The translations under genes were made by a program, and so were the position numbers. The notes under the pieces are model-generated. The model saw nothing but the letters and a program-made list of their open reading frames with translations, ran no database searches and was not told the DNA's origin. From assembly GCA_024036415.1 (NCBI GenBank), contig JAMWET010000149.1:1-64000 (forward strand): DNA of 64,000 nucleotides, in the 5' to 3' direction. Each line of letters begins with the position of its first letter. The stretch's first letter is position 1. Positions 57,961 to 64,000 of this stretch are shown one piece after another. The stretch comes from Prochilodus magdalenae. Its lineage: Eukaryota; Chordata; Actinopteri; Characiformes; Prochilodontidae.

Positions 57961-59689
57961 CACATGAAAGCTTAGTGGGTATGTACTGCCCATTCCACCA
58001 CAAAATATTATCCAGGCTATAAAAGCGTGCACAGGACTATAGAGCTACTCCGTGGTGCTCAGCTAGAAACACACAGCGTAAAACCCAATCCTGAAAGGAC
58101 GGTTGATGTTATGGCCTGTAGACTCTGTCAAGCACAATAAACACCATCCACTCTGACACTGCGGTGATGAACCATCTGCTGGGTTAGCACAGAACTTACA
58201 AATTAGAAACATGTATACAGGCTCGCTGGGCGCATATGAAGATGGAATATATCGTCATATATTGCTGATACTGACTGAGGCTGCTGTGTGTTTGGGTGAT
58301 ATAGTTATGCATCAGTATTTACCATGCAGGATGATGCTGTTCAAGGCCTGAGTGTGCAGCTTCACATACCATTTATATTGTCTTTAATGGAACCAGTGCA
58401 CACACACCGGAATGGAAAACCAGCAGTTCAGCTTTCTTTCTGCAGAGCTGCATGATGGAGGGAGTGGGAGAGAGAGAGAGATTCTGATTTTGACGACTGT
58501 GCCTGGGATTTCTCACGTGTTGGTTGTTCCAATCATTGCTGCTTTATGGAAATAGCGAGGACGATGAACGACAGTTAGAGGTGTGGATAAAGGTGTGGAT
58601 GAGGTGCTGATTTTCCTGTGCAGTGCATTGGCACACGGAACCAACAGCTCTGTTTCCTGATTCCCCAGCTGCCTAGACACACAGATTCACACTGTATCAC
58701 CTGTAATGGATCTTCCTGTAACTGTTAGGGATGTAGACTGGAGCAGGCATGTGCGATCACATTCTGTGTGTATGATGTAGATATCCTGGCTATTAGTCTT
58801 AAAGCAGCTCTGTGTGTGGTATCTATAAAAGCAGCATACTTCTCATTTTAGGCTTACATGTGTTCAGGGCTGGCCCAAATTCCATATTTTGGGCTCCAGA
58901 GATTCGGGATCATTTAGAAGCAGGTATTGGAAGCTTTGTTGGGGGAGTGGTGGGGGGGAGCAGTATTTCATAAAAAATCAGCCCCTTTTACATCTATATG
59001 TTAGCATCTTCTGCACACTGATAGCAGGAAAATGGCAGACCACTGTTGGGCCGCTAACAGCAAAGTTGGTGGTCCACTAGTGTTTTGCTCAGTGATTTGG
59101 GCGCCACTGAGTGGTCTTAAACAAAATGCCCTTTTTCATTCCTCGATTTTTGGATTTCTTCCTCTTTTTGCTGTTTGTTATCCTTCATAAAGTTGTTTGG
59201 TAAGCAATAATTAGCATCAGTAACATTTTCAACCATTTAATGTTAGGCCTTGTTTTTAGTTTAATCCTCTTAGACGTTTGTAGTATTTGTAATATAGGCC
59301 AGCTGATATATGCTTGCTATCAGGGTCATTATTTAAAGAGAAAGAGAAAAGGAGTTGTCTGCCGTTGATAAGGTTTTGATGCTTTACTATTAGCTAGCTA
59401 GCTAACCTAGCTAACGTTAGCACCTCCTGACCAAAGCCAAACTGACCTTTTGCAGATACTCTGTACAGTCTGTTGGCTTTTAGGGTTTTTCTTAGTTTGA
59501 AGGCACGTCTTTGTGTTTCAGCTGTCAGGCTTGCCAGTCAGAAAAGGGCTGATGAAGATAACTAGCTAACTAGTTAAGGCTTAGCTAAGGCTAGCTTCAT
59601 TAGCTTTAGCTGGCCAGCACATAAAACAGCTAACAACTGGAAAATTAAGATGCGGGTTCATAGCAAGAAACAGCCTATAAAACCCACAG
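57961..59689. other. Intron 3 unique sequence, no exon recognised
   Basis: Largest repeat-poor stretch right of exon 3. It includes GCTAGCTAGCTAACC-type short repeats near 59390-59420. I looked for PDZ or linker coding sequence flanked by splice sites and found none that I can support. Confidence 0.4.
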
Positions 59690-59772
59690 TCTAGTCAAGG
59701 GTCTCCATAAAACCACCAGACTAGTCAAGGGTCTCCATAAAACCACCAGACTAGTCAAGGGTCTCCATAAAG
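59690..59772. repeat. 30-bp tandem triplication
   Basis: GTCTCCATAAAACCACCAGA with CTAGTCAAGG, three near-identical copies. Confidence 0.9.
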
Positions 59773-59884
59773 GGAGCTAACATTAGCTAGGTGCGCTAGC
59801 TGTATCTAACTAACATTGGAGCCCACTGCCACCAAACTGGCTGGTGTTGGAATAAGAACTGTAACTGCTTATCAGCAGAAGCCA

Positions 59885-62800
59885 TTTCCTCTTCTAAACA
59901 CAGAGAAAGATCTAGAACGATAACCGAGTGGCGTTTCCTCTTCTAAACACAGAGAAAGATCTAGAACGATAACCGAGTAGCGTTTCCTCTTCTAAACACA
60001 GAGAAAGATCTAGAATGATAACCGAGTAGCGTTTCCTCTTCTAAACACAGAGAAAGAGCTAGAACGATAACCGAGTAGTGTTTCCTCTTCTAAACACAGA
60101 GAAAGATCTAGAACGATAACTGAGTAGCGTTTCCTCTTCTAAACACAGAGAAAGATCTAGAACGATAACCGAGTGGCGTTTCCTCTTCTAAACACAGAGA
60201 AAGATCTAGAACGATAACCGAGTAGCGTTTCCTCTTCTAAACACAGAGAAAGATCTAGAATGATAACCGAGTAGCGTTTCCTCTTCTAAACACAGAGAAA
60301 GAGCTAGAACGAAAACCGAGAGCTTTCGTATTCCTCTTCTCAAACAACAGAGAAAGATCTAGAACGATAACCAACTGAGTAGTTTTCCTCTCTTCAAATC
60401 AAACACAGAGAAAGATCTAGAACGATAACCGAGTGGCGTTTCCTCCTCTTCTAAACACAGAGAAAGAGCTGCAAGAACCAACGATAACCGAGTGGTGGTT
60501 TCCCTCTTCTAAACACAGAGAAAGATGCTAGAACGATAAAAACCGAGTGGCAGTTTCCTCTTCTAAACACAGAGAAAGAGCTAGAACGATAACCGAGTAA
60601 GCGTTTTCCTCTCTTCTAAACACAAGAGAAAGAGCTAGAACGATAACCGAGTGGCGTTTCCTCTTTCTAAACACACAGAGAAAGAGCTAGAACATACGAT
60701 AACCGAGTAGTGTTTCCTCTTCTAAACACAGAGAAAGATCTAGAACGATAACCGAGTAGTGTTTTCTCTTCTAAACACAGAGAAAGATCTAGAACGATAA
60801 CCGAGTAGTGTTTCCTCTTCTAAACACAGAGAAAGAGCTAGAACGATAACTGATTAGCGTGTCCTCTTCTAAACACAGAGAAAGAGCTAGAACGATAACC
60901 GAGTAGTGTTTCCTCCTCTCAGCACAGAGAAAGATCTAGAACGATAACCGAGTGGCGTTTCCTCTTCTAAACACAGAGAAAGAGCTAGAACGATAACCGA
61001 GTAGTGTTTCCTCTTCTAAACACAGAGAAAGATCTAGAACGATAACCGAGTAGTGTTTTCTCTTCTAAACACAGAGAAAGATCTAGAACGATAACCGAGT
61101 AGTGTTTTCTCTTCTAAACACAGAGAAAGATCTAGAACGATAACCGAGTAGTGTTTCCTCTTCTAAACACAGAGAAAGATCTAGAACGATAACCGAGTAG
61201 TGTTTCCTCTTCTAAACACAGAGAAAGATCTAGAACGATAACCGAGTAGTGTTTCCTCTTCTAAACACAGAGAAAGAGCTAGAACGATAACCGAGTAGTG
61301 TTTCCTCTTCTAAACACAGAGAAAGATCTAGAACGATAACCGAGTAGCGTTTCCTCTTCTAAACACAGAGAAAGATCTAGAACGATAACCGAGTGGCGTT
61401 TCCTCTTCTAAACACAGAGAAAGATCTAGAACGATAACCGAGTGGCGTTTCCTCTTCTAAACACAGAGAAAGAGCTAGAACGATAACCGAGTAGCGTTTC
61501 CTCTTCTCAGCACAGAGAAAGAGCTAGAACAATAACCGAGTAGCATTTCCTCTTCTCAGCACAGAGAAAGAGCTAGAACACTAACCGAGTAGCGTTTCCT
61601 CTTCTAAACACAGAGAAAGATCTAGAACGATAACCGAGTAGTGTTTCCTCTTCTAAACACAGAGAAAGATCTAGAACGATAACTGATTAGCGTTTCCTCT
61701 TCTAAACACAGAGAAAGAGCTAGAATGATAACCGAGTAGCGTTTCCTCCTCTCAGCACAGAGAAAGATCTAGAACGATAACCGAGTAGCGTTTCCTCTTC
61801 TAAACACAGAGAAAGAGCTAGAACGATAACCGAGTAGCGTTTCCTCTTTTCAGCACAGAGAAAGAGCTAGAACGATAACCGAGTAGTGTTTCCTCTTCTA
61901 AACACAGAGAAAGATCTAGAACGATAACCGAGTAGTGTTTCCTCTTCTAAACACAGAGAAAGAGCTAGAACGATAACCGAGTAGCGTTTCCTCTTCTAAA
62001 CACAGAGAAAGAGCTAGAACGATAACCGAGTAGTGTTTCCTCTTCTAAACACAGAGAAAGATCTAGAACGATAACCGAGTAGTGTTTCCTCTTCTAAACA
62101 CAGAGAAAGATCTAGAACGATAACCGAGTGGCGTTTCCTCTTCTAAACACAGAGAAAGATCTAGAACGATAACCGAGTGGCGTTTCCTCTTCTAAACACA
62201 GAGAAAGAGCTAGAACGATAACCGAGTGGCGTTTCCTCTTCTAAACACAGAGAAAGAGCTAGAACGATAACCAAGTAGCGTTTCCTCTTCTAAACACAGA
62301 GAAAGAGCTAGAACGATAACCGAGTGGAGTTTCCTCTTCTAAACACAGAGAAAGAGCTAGAACGATAACCGAGTAGCGTTTCCTCTTCTCAGCACAGAGA
62401 AAGATCTAGAACACTAGCCGAGTAGCGTTTCCTCTTCTAAACACAGAGAAAGATCTAAAACGATAACCGAGTAGTGTTTCCTCTTCTAAACACAGAGAAA
62501 GATCTAGAACGATAACCGAGTAGTGTTTCCTCTTCTAAACACAGAGAAAGAGCTAGAACGATAACTGATTAGCGTTTCCTCTTTCAGATCAGAGAAAGAT
62601 CTAGAACGATAACTGAGTAGTGTTTTCTCTTCTAAACACAGAGAAAGATCTAGAACGATAACCGAGTAGTGTTTCCTCTTCTAAACACAGAGAAAGATCT
62701 AGAACGATAACTGATTAGCGTTTCCTCTTCTAAACACAGAGAAAGAGCTAGAATGATAACCGAGTAGCGTTTCCTCCTCTCAGCACAGAGAAAGATCTAG

Positions 62801-64000
62801 AACGATAACCGAGTAGCGTTTCCTCTTCTAAACACAGAGAAAGAGCTAGAACGATAACCGAGTGGCGTTTCCTCTTCTAAACACAGAGAAAGAGCTAGAA
62901 CGATAACCGAGTAGTGTTTCCTCTTCTAAACACAGAGAAAGATCTAGAACGATAACCGAGTAGTGTTTCCTCTTCTAAACACAGAGAAAGATCTAGAACG
63001 ATAACCGAGTGGCGTTTCCTCTTCTAAACACAGAGAAAGATCTAGAACGATAACCGAGTAGTGTTTCCTCTTCTAAACACAGAGAAAGATCTAGAACGAT
63101 AACCGAGTAGCATTTCCTCTTCTAAACACAGAGAAAGAGCTAGAACGATAACCGAGTAGCGTTTCCTCTTCTAAACACAGAGAAAGATCTAGAACGATAA
63201 CCGAGTAGCGTTTCCTCTTCTAAACACAGAGAAAGAGCTAGAACGATAACCGAGTAGCGTTTCCTCTTCTAAACACAGAGAAAGATCTAGAACGATAACC
63301 GAGTAGCGTTTCCTCTTCTAAACACAGAGAAAGAGCTAGAACGATAACCGAGTGGCGTTTCCTCTTCTAAACACAGAGAAAGAGCTAGAACGATAACCGA
63401 GTAGCGTTTCCTCTTCTCAGCACAGAGAAAGATCTAGAACACTAGCCGAGTAGCGTTTCCTCTTCTAAACACAGAGAAAGATCTAAAACGATAACCGAGT
63501 AGTGTTTCCTCTTCTAAACACAGAGAAAGATCTAGAACGATAACCGAGTAGTGTTTCCTCTTCTAAACACAGAGAAAGAGCTAGAACGATAACTGATTAG
63601 CGTTTCCTCTTTCAGATCAGAGAAAGATCTAGAACGATAACTGAGTAGTGTTTTCTCTTCTAAACACAGAGAAAGATCTAGAACGATAACCGAGTGGCGT
63701 TTCCTCTTCTAAACACAGAGAAAGATCTAGAACGATAACCGAGTGGCGTTTCCTCTTCTAAACACAGAGAAAGATCTAGAACGATAACCGAGTGGCGTTT
63801 CCTCTTCTAAACACAGAGAAAGAGCTAGAACGATAACCGAGTAGCGTTTCCTCTTCTAAACACAGAGAAAGAGCTAGAACGATAACCGAGTGGCGTTTCC
63901 TCTTCTAAACACAGAGGAAGAGCTAGAACGATAACCGAGTAGCGTTTCCTCTTCTCAGCTCAGAGAAAGAGCTAGAACGATAACCGAGTAGCATTTCCTC
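59885..64000. repeat. 49-bp minisatellite with higher-order structure, about 84 copies
   Basis: The unit holds GTTTCCTCTTCTAAACACAG and GATCTAGAACGATAACCGAG, with variant sites AGATCT/AGAGCT, TAGTG/TAGCG/TGGCG and TAAACA/TCAGCA. Marker variants repeat with an offset of 1,028 bp (see findings). Copies at 60310-60680 are noisy. The array is open at the right edge. Confidence 0.98.

Overview
The window is vertebrate nuclear DNA, almost certainly from a teleost and probably an otophysan (characin, catfish or knifefish group). The grounds are split genes with GT-AG introns, several kinds of Tc1/mariner remnant typical of fish, fish-type MITEs, and an extreme load of mini- and microsatellites. It is not bacterial. 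Most long open frames here are artefacts of tandem repeats whose unit is a multiple of three bases.

Two genes are supported, arranged head to head. SLC25A32 (mitochondrial folate/FAD carrier) has its first coding exon at 11254-11041 on the minus strand; the rest of the gene lies beyond the left edge. RIMS2 (presynaptic active-zone scaffold) runs on the plus strand with three coding exons: 20544-20692, 38811-39021 and 53122-53255. Together these encode the N-terminal Rab3-binding helix, the complete FYVE-like zinc finger and the SGAWFY motif. The phases agree (2 into 2, 0 into 0, then out at phase 2). The gene continues past the right edge. As I recall it, the same neighbourhood in human 8q22 has DCAF13 between these two genes; I see no DCAF13 exon in the 9.3 kb between the two start codons.

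Layout: 1-8592 is a 37-bp minisatellite and 9022-10920 a 39-bp minisatellite with a decayed flank, both inside or beyond SLC25A32 intron 1. 11041-11720 holds the SLC25A32 exon and a GC-rich promoter. 11.7-20.5 kb is an intergenic region with a near full-length dead Tc1 element (16391-17958), a 90-bp minisatellite and MITEs. 20.7-38.8 kb is RIMS2 intron 1 (palindromic hairpins; 21-, 68-, 42- and 15-bp arrays; MITEs). 39.0-53.1 kb is intron 2 (a 42-bp array, a Tc1 remnant split by the same 42-bp repeat, a large CA array, a GATA array). 53.3-64 kb is the start of intron 3 (a 4-kb GAT-rich array and a 49-bp minisatellite with a 1,028-bp higher-order period that runs off the window).

The most interesting items are a 39-nt, phase-preserving candidate microexon of RIMS2 at 32370-32408, whose peptide resembles the variable insert at the same place in RIM proteins, and a second similar candidate at 34399-34436. 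Others are a Tc1-derived MITE whose four copies all carry a microsatellite at the same end, and a 42-bp minisatellite present at four separate sites, one of them inside a transposon. No new defence-type or operon-type system is present.
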